DNA of 64,000 bases from Mycobacterium sp. SM1 (GCF_018361265.1 NZ_JAFLNH010000001.1:2024749-2088748); one strand, 5' to 3'; shown: positions 28,277 through 37,700, counted from the stretch's first letter. Made by a program: numbers and translations. The notes: generated by a model not told the origin, from the sequence alone.

Positions 28277-29638
28277 GTGCATATCGACATTTCTCGCCTT
28301 GATGCTTGCGGCCTTGATCCAGCCGGGTTGAGCGACCCGCGCCGGGTGGCAGTGTTGTCGGTGCACACCTCACCGCTGGCCCAGCCGGGTGTCGGCGACG
28401 CCGGCGGCATGAACGTCTACGTGCTGCAGACCGCGCTGCACCTGGCCCGGCGGGGCATCGAGGTGGAGATCTTCACCCGGGCCACCGCATCGACCGATCC
28501 GCCGACCGTGCAGGTGGCGCCGGGGGTGCTGGTGCGTAACGTGGTCGCCGGGCCTTTCGAAGGTCTCGACAAATACGACCTGCCTACCCAGCTGTGCGCG
28601 TTCGCCGCGGGGGTGTTGCGTGCCGAAGCCGCGCACGAACCCGGCTATTACGACATCGTGCACTCGCACTACTGGCTCTCCGGCCAGGTCGGTTGGCTGG
28701 CGCGGGACCGCTGGGCGGTCCCGCTGGTGCACACCGCGCACACCCTGGCGGCGGTGAAAAACGCGGCGCTGGCCGACGGAGACACCCCCGAGCCACCATT
28801 GCGCACGGTCGGCGAGCAGCAGGTCGTCGACGAGGCCGACCGGCTGATCGTCAACACCGCCGAGGAAGCCGCGCAACTGGTTTCGCTGCACAGTGCCGAT
28901 CCCGCCAGGATCGACGTGGCCCACCCGGGGGTCGACCTCGAGGTGTTTCATCCCGGGGATCGCCGTGCTGCCCGGGCGGCTTTGGGACTGCCGCCGGATC
29001 GGCACGTGGTGGTCTTCGTCGGGCGCATCCAGCCGCTGAAGGCGCCCGACATTGTGCTGCGAGCGGCTGCCAGACTGGCGCGGGTGCACATCGTGGTGGC
29101 CGGCGGACCGTCGGGCAGCGGCCGCGTCGCCCCAGACGGGCTGGCTCGGCTGGCCGAGGAGCTGGGTATCGCCGCACGGGTGACATTCCTGCCGCCGCAG
29201 TCCCGCGAAGATCTCGCCACCCTGTTTCGGGCCGCCGACCTGGTTGCCGTGCCCAGCTATTCGGAGTCCTTCGGTCTGGTGGCGGTGGAGGCCCAGGCGT
29301 GCGGGACGCCGGTGGTAGCCGCCGCGGTGGGCGGGCTGCCGGTGGTGGTGCGTGACGGGGTCAGCGGCATGCTGGTGTCCGGCCATGACGTCGGCAGGTG
29401 GGCTGCTGCCATCGAGGAGTTGCTGCGGCTGGGTTCCGGGCCGCGGGGATGGGCGATGAGCCGCTCGGCGGCCACGCACGCAGCGGCGTTTTCCTGGGAG
29501 AACACCGTCGACGCGTTGCTGGCCAGCTACCGGCGCGCGATCGCCGATTTCACCGGCCGACGTCAGCGCCGGGTGCGAGACCTGGCATTGGCACGCAAAT
29601 CCCGGCGCTGGGCGGCCCATCGGGAGGTGGGGGCGTGA
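28277..29638 (+). CDS. mshA: D-inositol-3-phosphate glycosyltransferase MshA
   Basis: 453 residues from GTG 28277. MshA joins UDP-GlcNAc to inositol-3-phosphate, the first step of mycothiol synthesis, in the cytoplasm. Seen: GT4 fold with [19 protein letters not shown] at the N-terminus, [14 protein letters not shown], the nucleotide-sugar segment [12 protein letters not shown], and the E-x7-E motif in [19 protein letters not shown]. The last residues (AHREVGA) end at TGA 29636-29638, which overlaps the GTG of the first repeat-encoded mini-ORF. Highly similar to the M. tuberculosis protein. Confidence 0.96.
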   Translation: MHIDISRLDACGLDPAGLSDPRRVAVLSVHTSPLAQPGVGDAGGMNVYVLQTALHLARRGIEVEIFTRATASTDPPTVQVAPGVLVRNVVAGPFEGLDKYDLPTQLCAFAAGVLRAEAAHEPGYYDIVHSHYWLSGQVGWLARDRWAVPLVHTAHTLAAVKNAALADGDTPEPPLRTVGEQQVVDEADRLIVNTAEEAAQLVSLHSADPARIDVAHPGVDLEVFHPGDRRAARAALGLPPDRHVVVFVGRIQPLKAPDIVLRAAARLARVHIVVAGGPSGSGRVAPDGLARLAEELGIAARVTFLPPQSREDLATLFRAADLVAVPSYSESFGLVAVEAQACGTPVVAAAVGGLPVVVRDGVSGMLVSGHDVGRWAAAIEELLRLGSGPRGWAMSRSAATHAAAFSWENTVDALLASYRRAIADFTGRRQRRVRDLALARKSRRWAAHREVGA

Positions 29639-29805
29639 CGCTCTGCGCCGACGACGATGATCCCGGCGGAGCCGGGGTCGAGGAGTGGCGCCGATGACCC
29701 GCGACGACGATGAACCCGGCGGAGCCGGGGTCGAGGAGTGGCGCCGATGACCCGCGCCGACGACGATGAACCCGGCGGAGCCGGGGTCGAGGAGTGGCGC
29801 CGATG
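29635..29805 (+). repeat. MIRU-like tandem repeat, three units, each a coupled mini-ORF
   Basis: Three units ending GGAGTGGCGCCGATGA. Starts: GTG 29635, ATG 29694, ATG 29747, then ATG 29803 for the next gene; the spacings are 59, 53 and 56 nt. Each unit encodes 18-20 residues ending EPGGAGVEEWRR (first unit DPGGAGVEEWRR), and each stop overlaps the next start by ATGA. This is the architecture of mycobacterial MIRUs. Confidence 0.88.
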
Positions 29806-30363
29806 ACATCAGCTGTGCAGCGGGCTATCGAGGAAGCGTTGCAGGCCAGTGGGCTGGCCTACTCGCGGCACCGGGGCGCCCACGGGGGGCCACCGGGATT
29901 GATCGTGGAGTTACCCGGCGAGCGCAAGCTCAAAACCAACACGATCCTCAGTATCGGTGAGCACTCGGTGCGCATCGAGGCGTTCGTGTGCCGTAAACCC
30001 GACGAGAACCACGAGGGTGTTTACCGGTTTCTGCTCAACCGCAACCGCCGTCTTTACGGTGTCGCCTACACGCTGGACAATGTCGGCGACATCTACCTGG
30101 TGGGCCGCATGTCGTTGGCCTCGGTCAACGCCGCCGAGATCGACCGGGTGCTCGGCCAAGTGCTGGAAGCGGTGGACTCGGATTTCAACACGTTGCTGGA
30201 GTTGGGTTTTCGCTCGTCGATCCAAAAGGAGTGGGAGTGGCGGGTGTCCCGCGGCGCGTCGCTGAAGAACCTTCGGGCGTTCGCCCACCTGATCGACGAG
30301 GAGGACCGCTCGGCAACGATGCGGGCCGCCAAACGATCGGAGGAGGGCGGCAATCAGATTTGA
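29803..30363 (+). CDS. YbjN-domain protein, Rv0487 homologue
   Basis: 186 residues from ATG 29803, which overlaps the stop of the last repeat mini-ORF (ATGA). Seen: a YbjN/type III chaperone-like alpha-beta fold, with LSIGEHSVRIEAFVCRKP (about residue 48) and GVAYTLDNVGDIYLVGRM (about 86). Function unknown; it follows mshA in mycobacteria. M. tuberculosis next has gpm1, but here the synteny breaks into mobile DNA. Confidence 0.9.
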   Translation: MTSAVQRAIEEALQASGLAYSRHRGAHGGPPGLIVELPGERKLKTNTILSIGEHSVRIEAFVCRKPDENHEGVYRFLLNRNRRLYGVAYTLDNVGDIYLVGRMSLASVNAAEIDRVLGQVLEAVDSDFNTLLELGFRSSIQKEWEWRVSRGASLKNLRAFAHLIDEEDRSATMRAAKRSEEGGNQI

Positions 30364-30748
30364 GCCCGCGAGGGGCCACCAGGACCGCGCCCAAGTGGTT
30401 TGAGTTAGCGTCCGCCCGCCCTGCGTTCATGAGCCTATCGGTGTAGCTGACAGATTCGATTGGCGCTGAGGCGGTTTCGGTGCTGATTTTCGGATTCATT
30501 GCGGGCAATAGTATTGGTGAGTATTGGTGGACGGCGCGCCGATTTGCGCAGATCGGTCAGCAGCCGCGCCCCGCCCGGGGCGTGGTGAACTCGCGCCATC
30601 CGGCGCTGGCGCGATCGAGCACCGCCCACACCACCGTCGACGACACGCGATGGTCGGGCCAGGGCCGCACCGCCGCCGTGGCAGGAGCCATGAGCCGAAC
30701 CCTTTACCCCGGACTTGGATTGGCTTACCGGATCACAGCGTGCGGGTG
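30364..30748. other. Region without intact gene, end of mshA block
   Basis: No intact gene. The part from about 30640 upward probably contains the decayed 3' tail of the leftward FAD monooxygenase (a minus-strand frame reads LMAPATAAVRPWP). The rest shows nothing I can name. Confidence 0.4.
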
Positions 30749-30988
30749 TCACCGCTCGCCGGAAACACCAGCGCCGACCTTGCCGATCAACTTTGACGTT
30801 CGAGTAATCAACGTGATACGGGGCCGACGGAACGCTGTGAATTGCGCGAAAGACGTTGCCAGATCTTGGTTCTTGCTGATAAACGCGGCCAGGATCGCGG
30901 CGTCTTCTAGCCCCTGGCAGCCGCCTTGGCCTAGGTGCGGACGCATCGGATGCGCTGCGTCGCCCACGAGTACGACCGGTTTGAAGCA
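30749..30988 (-). pseudogene. FAD-dependent monooxygenase, 3' fragment
   Basis: About 79 residues beginning [22 protein letters not shown], the signature GD motif of class A flavoprotein monooxygenases, followed by [15 protein letters not shown] stop at 30749 cuts the tail. The fragment abuts IS3-A at 30989. Its upstream continuation on the same strand is at 42330-42500, beyond the nested elements: ...YDRAPARNWARG joins this fragment. Confidence 0.85.
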
Positions 30989-31011
30989 TCCCCGGTTTCA
31001 TGCACACCTGG

Positions 31012-31119
31012 TTACGTGTGACCGGTGTGCTTTCCGGCCTGGAGTCGAGCGTAGTGCTCGGCCTCGGCTTCCGCGGGCGGGATGCGGCCCAGGCGGTGCA
31101 TCAGCCTGCGGTCGTTGTA
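31012..31119 (-). pseudogene. IS3-A orfB, 3' end
   Basis: 35 codons, YNDRRLMHRLGRIPPAEAEAEHY then ARLQAGKHTGHT and TAA, the standard C-terminus of an IS3 OrfB. The upstream part ends TSAWVSW at 36838; the join W-Y-N is in frame once element 2 is removed. Confidence 0.85.
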
Positions 31120-31150
31120 CTTATGCGGGTGATCGAGTCAAGTAGGGCGG

Positions 31151-31531
31151 TCACGAGGCGGTGGTATCGAGGCGGTCGAGGATGTCGTCGAAGATCTTCT
31201 GGCGGCCGAGTTGGCCCTTGTTGGCGGCATCGTCGCGCTGACGTTGCAGCGTGGGCCGGAACTCGAGGGTGGTAACGAAGAAGCTGCAGGATTCGCAGAT
31301 GGACTCGAAGTGGCAGTCCATCTCGACCGGTCGTGCGCAGTAGCCGTTGCCCAGCATGCGGCGGTGCATCTCGTTGCGCAGTTTGCGCATTTCGCGGCCT
31401 TCGTCGTCGCCGGCGAGTTGATTGGGCTGGGCGTAGAGTAGTTCCACTTTCTCGGTGACGGCGAAGTACTCCTCGGCGACGGTCTTATCAGCAGTTCGTG
31501 CGTAAACCATTGTCATGGCTAAGGTTTTGTG
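31151..31531 (-). pseudogene. TnpB-like recombinase of element 2, 3' part
   Basis: Continues the gene at 34510-35742 after copy B. Seen: after His it reads KTLAMTMVYARTADKTVAEEY with the Tyr nucleophile, then the C-terminal Cys cluster (CARPVEMDCHF...CESC). The stop at 31151 lies about 30 bp from the element end. Clean junction, no frameshift. Confidence 0.88.
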
Positions 31532-31609
31532 TTTGATATACGGGTGATATTCGGCGTGTCTGCCGTGATCCAGCGGGGCTGACGCGGATGCTGGCGGCGG
31601 GAGGTTGTC

Positions 31610-32656
31610 GTGTTCATGCCGTGCCTGGTTCGTCACCATCGTGGGGCGGAACTGGTCGCGATCACCCTGGGGCATTCGCTGCTGGATGACTACCTGGCCT
31701 TCGTTGCGGCGCGAGCCCGGACCAACACATGGCTGGCGGTGGCGTCGGATTTGAAGATCTTCTTCGGTGTAGTTGCCAAGCAACCGGCTCAGGTGAACGC
31801 CGCAGATGTCTTCGCGTTCTTGGCTTCTCAACGCACTGCCCGCTTGGGCGAGCAGGTGGTGCGGTTGGAGGACGGCGAGCCAGGGTTGGCGTCGCGCACG
31901 ATCGCCCGCCGGTTGTCCAGGGTGCGTGGCCTGTATGCCTACCTCGCGGCCCGCGGTGATACCGGCGTCACCTGCAACCCCGTCCCGACAAGCCTGGCGG
32001 CGCGTCGCCCCGGTGCTCGGCGCGGCAAGGGCGGCGTGCCGTTGATCCGCACCCCGCGCACGCTGCCCCGGGTGCTGGCGCCAAGCGAGGTCGACGCGTT
32101 GCGGGCGGCGCTGCGCACCCACCGCGACCGGGCCATGGTCGAGGCGATGCTGCTGGGTGGTCTGCGACGCTGTGAGGTGCTGGGACTGCGCCTCGACGAT
32201 GTCAACACCGGCGAGCGGCGGGTGTTCGTGGCCGAAGGCAAGGGCGGTCGGCAGCGGATGGTGCCGGTATCGGCGCGGTTCTTCGCATCGCTGGGGGACT
32301 ATCTGGATCAGGAGCGCCCGCAGACGTCGACCGATCGAGTGTTCGTGGTGTTGAAGGGATCCCGGCGTGGCGAGCCGTTGTCGGCTGCCGGTCTGGACGA
32401 GATCCTCGAGGGTGCGCGCGGTCGCGCCGGGCTGACCCAGGCGACGTGCCATCAGCTGCGGCACACCTGTTTCACCCGGCTGCGGGAGGCGGGGATGGCG
32501 CTGGAGGCGATCCAGGCTCAGGCCGGCCACGCATCGATCGACTCGACCCGCATCTATCTGCATCTGGCCAACGACTGGCTGGAACGGGAGTACCTGCGGG
32601 CCGCCGAGGCGATCGAGGCGCAGGTCGTCGCGTCCGGTGAGGCGGCCGAGAAATGA
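31610..32656 (+). CDS. TnpA-type tyrosine recombinase of copy B
   Basis: 348 residues from GTG 31610, with GGGAGG upstream. Same motifs as in copy A: GGLRRCEVLGL, HQLRHTCFTRL and AGHASIDSTRIYLHL. Visible differences from A include R for S in LSRVRGLYAY, A for V in RVLAPSEVDAL and T for A in DVNTGERRV. Intact. Confidence 0.92.
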   Translation: MFMPCLVRHHRGAELVAITLGHSLLDDYLAFVAARARTNTWLAVASDLKIFFGVVAKQPAQVNAADVFAFLASQRTARLGEQVVRLEDGEPGLASRTIARRLSRVRGLYAYLAARGDTGVTCNPVPTSLAARRPGARRGKGGVPLIRTPRTLPRVLAPSEVDALRAALRTHRDRAMVEAMLLGGLRRCEVLGLRLDDVNTGERRVFVAEGKGGRQRMVPVSARFFASLGDYLDQERPQTSTDRVFVVLKGSRRGEPLSAAGLDEILEGARGRAGLTQATCHQLRHTCFTRLREAGMALEAIQAQAGHASIDSTRIYLHLANDWLEREYLRAAEAIEAQVVASGEAAEK

Positions 32657-34479
32657 ACCGGTCACCGGCACCTCGCCCCGACATCGAGGAGCTCGTCGAG
32701 GCGTATAGGGCCGACCTCGTTGCGGCCAGGATGTTCGCGGGACACCCGGTGACCTCGGTGGCCCGCACGTTCTTCACCCGCGTGGGTGTGGCGGGCTGGT
32801 CTGCGTTGCCGCTGGCAACCCAGTGCGCTTTGCCGCTGAAGGATCGACGGGTGGTCGGTTGGCTGATCGTGACGGGACGGCTGCGGCCCAGCCCGGACTA
32901 TCTCGTGGCGTGCCGGCCCTACCTCGGCGAAGTCGCCGCTCACCATCACCGCAGGTTCCACCAACGGTTCGTGGCGACCTCCACTGAGCTCGGGTTCGGT
33001 CCCGTCGTGACCCGCCTGCAGTGGTCCGCCCTGGCCAAGGTGGCCGCGCTGGCCGGGCTGACTCCCGAGAAGCTGACCCAGCCGGTGATCGATACGCAGC
33101 GAAAAGCGTTGATCAGCGCGATAACTCGCCACCGACCCGGCAGCCACGGCGCCAAGGCACTGAGCGCGGCGCTGTTCGGTGCGCAGACCACCCTGTTCCA
33201 CCTCGGCGTCCTGGACACCGCGCCCCGCAAGACCAGCCCAAACCGCTCGGCTGAACGGGCCGCCCAGTGGGCGGCGGTCCCGCCGCGGCTGGCGGCCACC
33301 CTGACCGGTTACATCGCCCAGACACGGCTGTCGCTGCGGGCGTCGACGATGGTGCGCGTCGAAGGCGTGCTGCGGGAGTTCGCCGGTTGGCTGGCCGCGA
33401 ACGCCCCCGAGGTGGTCTGCGTCGCCGACCTGCGTCGGACACACATCGAGGCCTACAAGCTGCACCTGAGCACCCGGCCCTCGGCCCGCGGTGGGCGGTT
33501 GTCCAAGATCAGTCTCGCCGAACACCTCGGTACCCTGCGCACCTGCTTCGACCGGCTCACCGAATGGTGCGGCGACGACATTCCCGCCCGCGTGCTCATG
33601 TTCACCGGCGACCTGCCGCTGCGCGACGACCCGCTGCCCCGCTTCCTCGACGACGCCGCGTTCACCAAGCTGCTGCAGGCCGCGCGCACCGCTGATGATC
33701 CGTTCGTTCGACTGTGTGTGGAGTTTCTGGCCCGCACTGGGCTGCGCAAGGGCGAATTCCTCGATCTCACAGTTGATTCCGTGGTGCAGATCGGGGCGGC
33801 ATACTGGTTGCACGTGCCGCTGGGGAAACTGCGCACCGACCGCTACATCCCCTTGCACCCCCAACTCAAGGACCTCCTCGACGCCTGGATCGCCAACCGA
33901 CCCACCAGCTTGCGCAGCCCCTACCTGTTTATCGAATACGGCCAACGCATCGGCGAGGGCCGCGTCGATCGGGCAGTCGCTGAAGCCGCGAAAGCGGCTG
34001 GCATCGGCCGTGTTTCGCCGCATCGTCTCAGGCATACCTTGGCGACCCAGGCGATCAACCGCGGCATGTCCCTGGAAGCGCTGGCCGCGCTGTTGGGCCA
34101 CCGATCTATGCGTATGACGCTCGTTTACGCCCGAATCGCCGATCGCACTGTCGCCGACGAATACTTCTCCGTCAGTGAAAAAGTCGAAGCCCTCTACGAT
34201 CAGCCGCGCGCACTTCCCGCCGACGCCGAAGGCGCTGAAATGCGCAAGCTCCGTGCCGAGATGCACCGCCGCATGCTCGGCAACGGCTACTGCGCCCGAC
34301 CCGTCGGCCTGGACTGCCACTTCGAATCCATCTGCGAATCCTGCACTTTCTTCCAGACCACCATCGAATTCCGCCCGACTCTGCAGGCTCAACGCGACGA
34401 CGCCGCCGAGAAAGGACAACTCGGCCGCCAGAAAGTGTTCGACGGACTGCTCGCCCGCCTCGACGATGCCGCCTCCTGA
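32653..34479 (+). CDS. TnpB-type tyrosine recombinase of copy B
   Basis: 608 residues from ATG 32653, overlapping tnpA by 4 nt. Motifs: TGLRKGEFLDL, HRLRHTLATQ, LAALLGHRSMRMTLVYARIA and the C-terminal Cys cluster. It has Ala where copy A has Pro just before LLGH. Because that position is close to the active-site His, copy A may be the weaker enzyme; this is inference. Confidence 0.92.
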   Translation: MNRSPAPRPDIEELVEAYRADLVAARMFAGHPVTSVARTFFTRVGVAGWSALPLATQCALPLKDRRVVGWLIVTGRLRPSPDYLVACRPYLGEVAAHHHRRFHQRFVATSTELGFGPVVTRLQWSALAKVAALAGLTPEKLTQPVIDTQRKALISAITRHRPGSHGAKALSAALFGAQTTLFHLGVLDTAPRKTSPNRSAERAAQWAAVPPRLAATLTGYIAQTRLSLRASTMVRVEGVLREFAGWLAANAPEVVCVADLRRTHIEAYKLHLSTRPSARGGRLSKISLAEHLGTLRTCFDRLTEWCGDDIPARVLMFTGDLPLRDDPLPRFLDDAAFTKLLQAARTADDPFVRLCVEFLARTGLRKGEFLDLTVDSVVQIGAAYWLHVPLGKLRTDRYIPLHPQLKDLLDAWIANRPTSLRSPYLFIEYGQRIGEGRVDRAVAEAAKAAGIGRVSPHRLRHTLATQAINRGMSLEALAALLGHRSMRMTLVYARIADRTVADEYFSVSEKVEALYDQPRALPADAEGAEMRKLRAEMHRRMLGNGYCARPVGLDCHFESICESCTFFQTTIEFRPTLQAQRDDAAEKGQLGRQKVFDGLLARLDDAAS

Positions 34480-34509
34480 CCGCACCCACTTGACAAGATC
34501 ACCCGCATA

Positions 34510-35742
34510 ATGTCCGAGCAGCGCTGCGATCGCATCCAGGCTCATGCCCCGATTCACCGCCTGGGTGGCTAGCGTGTGTCGCAGCTGATGCGCGGTGACG
34601 TTGCCGATGCCGGCCGCGCCGGCGACGCGGCGCAACGCCGAAGTGACGCGGTGATGGCTAATCGGCCTTCTGTGTTCGATCAGAAGGTGATTGGTGCGCA
34701 ACCCATTGGGTCTATGGTTGGCGATCCAGTCATCAAGGAGTTCTTTGAGCTGTGGGTGCAGCGGGATGTAGCGGTCGTTGTGCAACTTGCCGATCGGGAT
34801 GCGCAGCCAGTAGGCGGATCCGATCTGCACGACGGCGTCGACGGTGAGGGCCAGCAGCTCGCTGCGGCGTATCCCGGTGCGGGCAAGCAATTCAACGATC
34901 AGCCGAGACAGCGGATCGGCGTCGCTGCGGGTGGCGCGCAGCAGCTTGGCTGCTGCGGCGTCGTCGAGGAACCGCGGCAACGGCTTGTCGATGATGGGCA
35001 GATCGCCGGGGAACATCAGTGTCCTGGTCGGCGCGTCCGGGTAGCCCCATTCGGCGATTCGGGTGAGAAAGCAGTGCAGGTTGATCAGCGTGTTCTTGAT
35101 GCTGACCCGGTTGAGCGGCTTGCCGGTGGATGGCCTGGGGTGCGTGCACAGCCACGCCTTGAATGCCTCGATGTGTTCGCGCCGGAGATCAGCGCAGCCG
35201 GTGACGTCGGGGTGGGTGTCGGCCAGCCAGACTGCGAATCGGCGCAGGTCCAGGTCTATGTGTCGGACGGTGCTCGGTCGCAGACTCAGCGCGACTTGTG
35301 TGAGGTATCGCTGCGCGGTTTCGACAAACTTTATTGGCGCCGTGTCCCATCCGGTGTCCGAGGATTGGTGTTGCACCGCCGGTGGGCGCAGCGTAGAAAT
35401 CTGGCCAGCGTGGAAGGGCGTCAGCCGCAGGCGGTGAAGAACCGCGGCCACGTTCTTGCCCGCGGTGGGCTTGCCGCGGCGAGCATAGGAGGTGAGCATC
35501 GCCACACGGGCGGCGTCGAAATGCTCGTCGGTGATCGCGCGCGGTGACACACCAGTGATGGCAGTAACCTTCGCCAGGATGTTCCACTGCGCCGCGGTGT
35601 CCCTAGCCGAAACGCCGATGCGAGAACAGGCTTCGTTGAACCAGTGGTAGTCGGCGGGACAAAACGACCGCGCCGGCAGGCCCGGCCGCAGGTCGGTGCG
35701 GCTGAGCAGCTCGGCGTCCACGGTGATGCGGCCAGTGACCAT
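34510..35742 (-). pseudogene. TnpB-like recombinase of element 2, 5' part, N-terminally short
   Basis: About 411 residues ending MSLDAIAALLGH at the copy B junction. Seen: the Arg box TGIRRSELLALTV and HQLRHTLATQ. Compared with the 608-residue homologue, about 75 N-terminal residues are missing: the start (MVTGRITVDAELLSR) aligns near residue 70 of the homologue (VTGRLRPSPDYLV). So element 2 had a deletion at the tnpA-tnpB boundary as well as the copy B insertion. Confidence 0.87.
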
Positions 35743-36758
35743 CAGCCAGGTGCCTGCATCGCTTGCGCATCGATCGCCTCGACCGCTCGCCGGTATTCGC
35801 CGGCGAGCCAGTCGTTGGCCAAGTGCAAGTAAATGCGGGTCGATTCCAGCGAGCGGTGCCCGGCCTGGGCCTGGATCGCCTCCAGCGCCATCCCGGCCTC
35901 ACGCAGCCGGGTAAAACAGGTGTGCCGCAGTTGATGACAGGTCAGGTGCTCGATGCCGGCTCGACGCCGAGCACCAGCGATGATCTCATCGAGCCCGGCC
36001 GCGCTGAGCGGCCGACCCCGACGTTGGCCCTTGAGCACCACGAACACGTGATCGGTTGACGCGGTATGCGGCCGCTCCGCCTCCAGGTAACTGGCCAAAG
36101 TGGTGAAAAAGCGCGGTGACACCGGCACGATGCGCTGGTGACCGCCCTTGCCGTCGGCGATGAACAACCGCTTCTCACCGGGACGCACGTCACCCAGCCG
36201 CAGCCCGAGCACCTCGCACCGACGCAGCCCACCCAGCAGCATCGCCTGTACCATCGCCCGGTCCCGGTGGGTGCGTAGCGCCCTCATCAAGGCGTCGGCC
36301 TGGTCGGAGTCGATCACCCGCGGCAGGGTTCGCGGGGTGCGAATCAACGGCACGCCACGTACCACCCGACTCGGAGTCCGCGTCGACAATCCCTGCGGCA
36401 CTGGATTTCTAGAAACAACGCCACGAATGATCAGATACTCGAACAGCCCGGCGACTGAGGCCAGCCGCCGCTTGATCGTGCGCGCCGACAGCCCGGCCTC
36501 ACCGTCGTCAATCCGCACCACTTCCGCGCCACGCCTCGGCTGGCGCTGGGCGGCGATGAATGACAACACGTCGGCATCGGTGACCTCCTCTGGCGTCTTG
36601 GCGACCTCAGTGAAGAAAACATTCAGATCGAACGCGGCAGCCAGCACCGTGTTCGGGCGCGCCCGGGCTGCGACCATCCCCAAATAGTCGTCGACCAACT
36701 CATGCCCCAGCCGAGGAACGCCACCGCCAACCGGGTGAACCAGGCAAGGCACGAACAC
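35742..36758 (-). CDS. TnpA-type tyrosine recombinase of element 2
   Basis: About 338 residues from GTG 36758 (VFVPCLVHPVGGG), with GGGAGG upstream; an open frame reaches further to 36836 but through the element end. Seen: GGLRRCEVLGLRLGDV, CHQLRHTCFTRL and AGHRSLESTRIYLHLAN. Related to, but clearly diverged from, the copy A/B TnpA. The C-terminus is a little short (AQAMQAPG), fitting the deletion next to tnpB. It could still be active as a recombinase. Confidence 0.85.
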   Translation of the reverse strand: MFVPCLVHPVGGGVPRLGHELVDDYLGMVAARARPNTVLAAAFDLNVFFTEVAKTPEEVTDADVLSFIAAQRQPRRGAEVVRIDDGEAGLSARTIKRRLASVAGLFEYLIIRGVVSRNPVPQGLSTRTPSRVVRGVPLIRTPRTLPRVIDSDQADALMRALRTHRDRAMVQAMLLGGLRRCEVLGLRLGDVRPGEKRLFIADGKGGHQRIVPVSPRFFTTLASYLEAERPHTASTDHVFVVLKGQRRGRPLSAAGLDEIIAGARRRAGIEHLTCHQLRHTCFTRLREAGMALEAIQAQAGHRSLESTRIYLHLANDWLAGEYRRAVEAIDAQAMQAPG

Positions 36759-36837
36759 GACAACCTCCCGCCCACAGCATCCGCGCCCGCCCCGCGGGAC
36801 AGCGGCAGACACGCCGAAGATCACCCGCATATCCAAA

Positions 36838-37700
36838 CCAGCTGACCCACGCCGAGGTCATGTTCTGCAGGTCGGAGAGGGTGCGGATCGGGCCGGTGCG
36901 AAACGGGGAGCCTGGGCGTAGGCACTCGGTTTTGTAGAGCCCGATCGTGGTTTCGCAGAGCGCGTTGTCCAGGGCGTCGCCGACGGTACCGATCGACGGT
37001 ATCAGCCCCTCAAGCATCAGCGTCTCACCGTAATGTATTGCGGTGTACTGGCTTCCGGCGTCGCTATGATGGATCGTGTCGTTGAACGGATAGCCTTGAC
37101 GGGCGCGGAACGCCGCGGCGTGGCGCAGGGCGCGCTCGACGAAGCCGGTGTCTTTGGTCATCGAGCACTCCCAGCCGGGGATCAGCCCGGCGTAGGCGTC
37201 GACGACGAACGCGGTGTAGCCGAACCCGCCGGTGTCGAGCGCGACGTAGGTGAAGTCAGCTACCTCCAGTAGGTTGGGTGCGGCAACGCGCCACCGCCGG
37301 CCCACCAGGTCCGGCGCTCGGGCCGCGGCCGAGTCGCGCTCGGTGGTACGCGGCGGGCGGCGAGCACGGGTGACACCCCGCCAACCGTTGCGGCGCATGA
37401 TCCGTTCCACCGTGCGCCGGGCCACCGGGATGCCCTGCCGCTGCAGATGCGCCCACATCTTCAGGCTGCCGTAGAGGCTCTCCGGTGGGCGTTTCCCGTC
37501 GGCGTCAGGCTCGTAGTAGCCGGCCAGGATCTCGGTGATCGTGGTGTCCCACAGGGCCCGTTTCGACGGCGCCGACGAGCGGTGCGCCCAGTAGGTGCGC
37601 GGGGCGATCGCCACGCCCTGGATACCCAGGGCGCGGCAGATCGGTACGACCCCGAATTCCTTACGATGTTCGTCGATGAACGCACAGATCAGCGGTGTAG
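36838..37700 (-). pseudogene. IS3-A orfB, 5' and catalytic part
   Basis: DDE transposase of the IS3 family. Seen: FIDEHRKEFGVVPICRALGI at the start, YGSLKMWAHLQRQGIPVARR, the rve core with the first Asp in VADFTYVALDTGGFGY, HHSDAGSQYTAI with the second Asp, and the Glu in NALCETTIGLYKTE. It ends TSAWVSW where element 2 begins; the tail is at 31012-31119. No separate start is evident, fitting expression as an OrfAB frameshift product. Confidence 0.85.

Larger units (their letters stand above)
31532..34509 (+). mobile_element. Two-gene Tn554-like transposon, copy B (2,978 bp)
   Basis: Same length and near-identical sequence to copy A (10294-13271), in opposite orientation. It is flanked by the His codon of the host tnpB: CAT on the tnpB side (34510-34512 read on minus) and CAC on the tnpA side (31529-31531 read on minus). 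The two copies form large inverted repeats about 18 kb apart. Confidence 0.93.
31122..36837 (-). mobile_element. Tn554-like element 2, carrying copy B inside its tnpB
   Basis: The left (tnpB-side) end reads TATGCGGGTGATCGAGTCAAG from 31122; the right (tnpA-side) end on the minus strand reads GATATGCGGGTGATCTTCGG. Both match the ends of copies A and B. It inserted in the orfB codons for W-Y of IS3-A. Genes: tnpA (36758-35742), and tnpB in two parts (35742-34510, 31531-31151) split by copy B. Confidence 0.88.

Noticed and set aside
32662..35742. A continuous reverse frame of about 1,026 codons over copy B and element 2
   Set aside because: Only 34510-35742 is the element 2 recombinase. The rest is antisense to the intact copy B tnpB.
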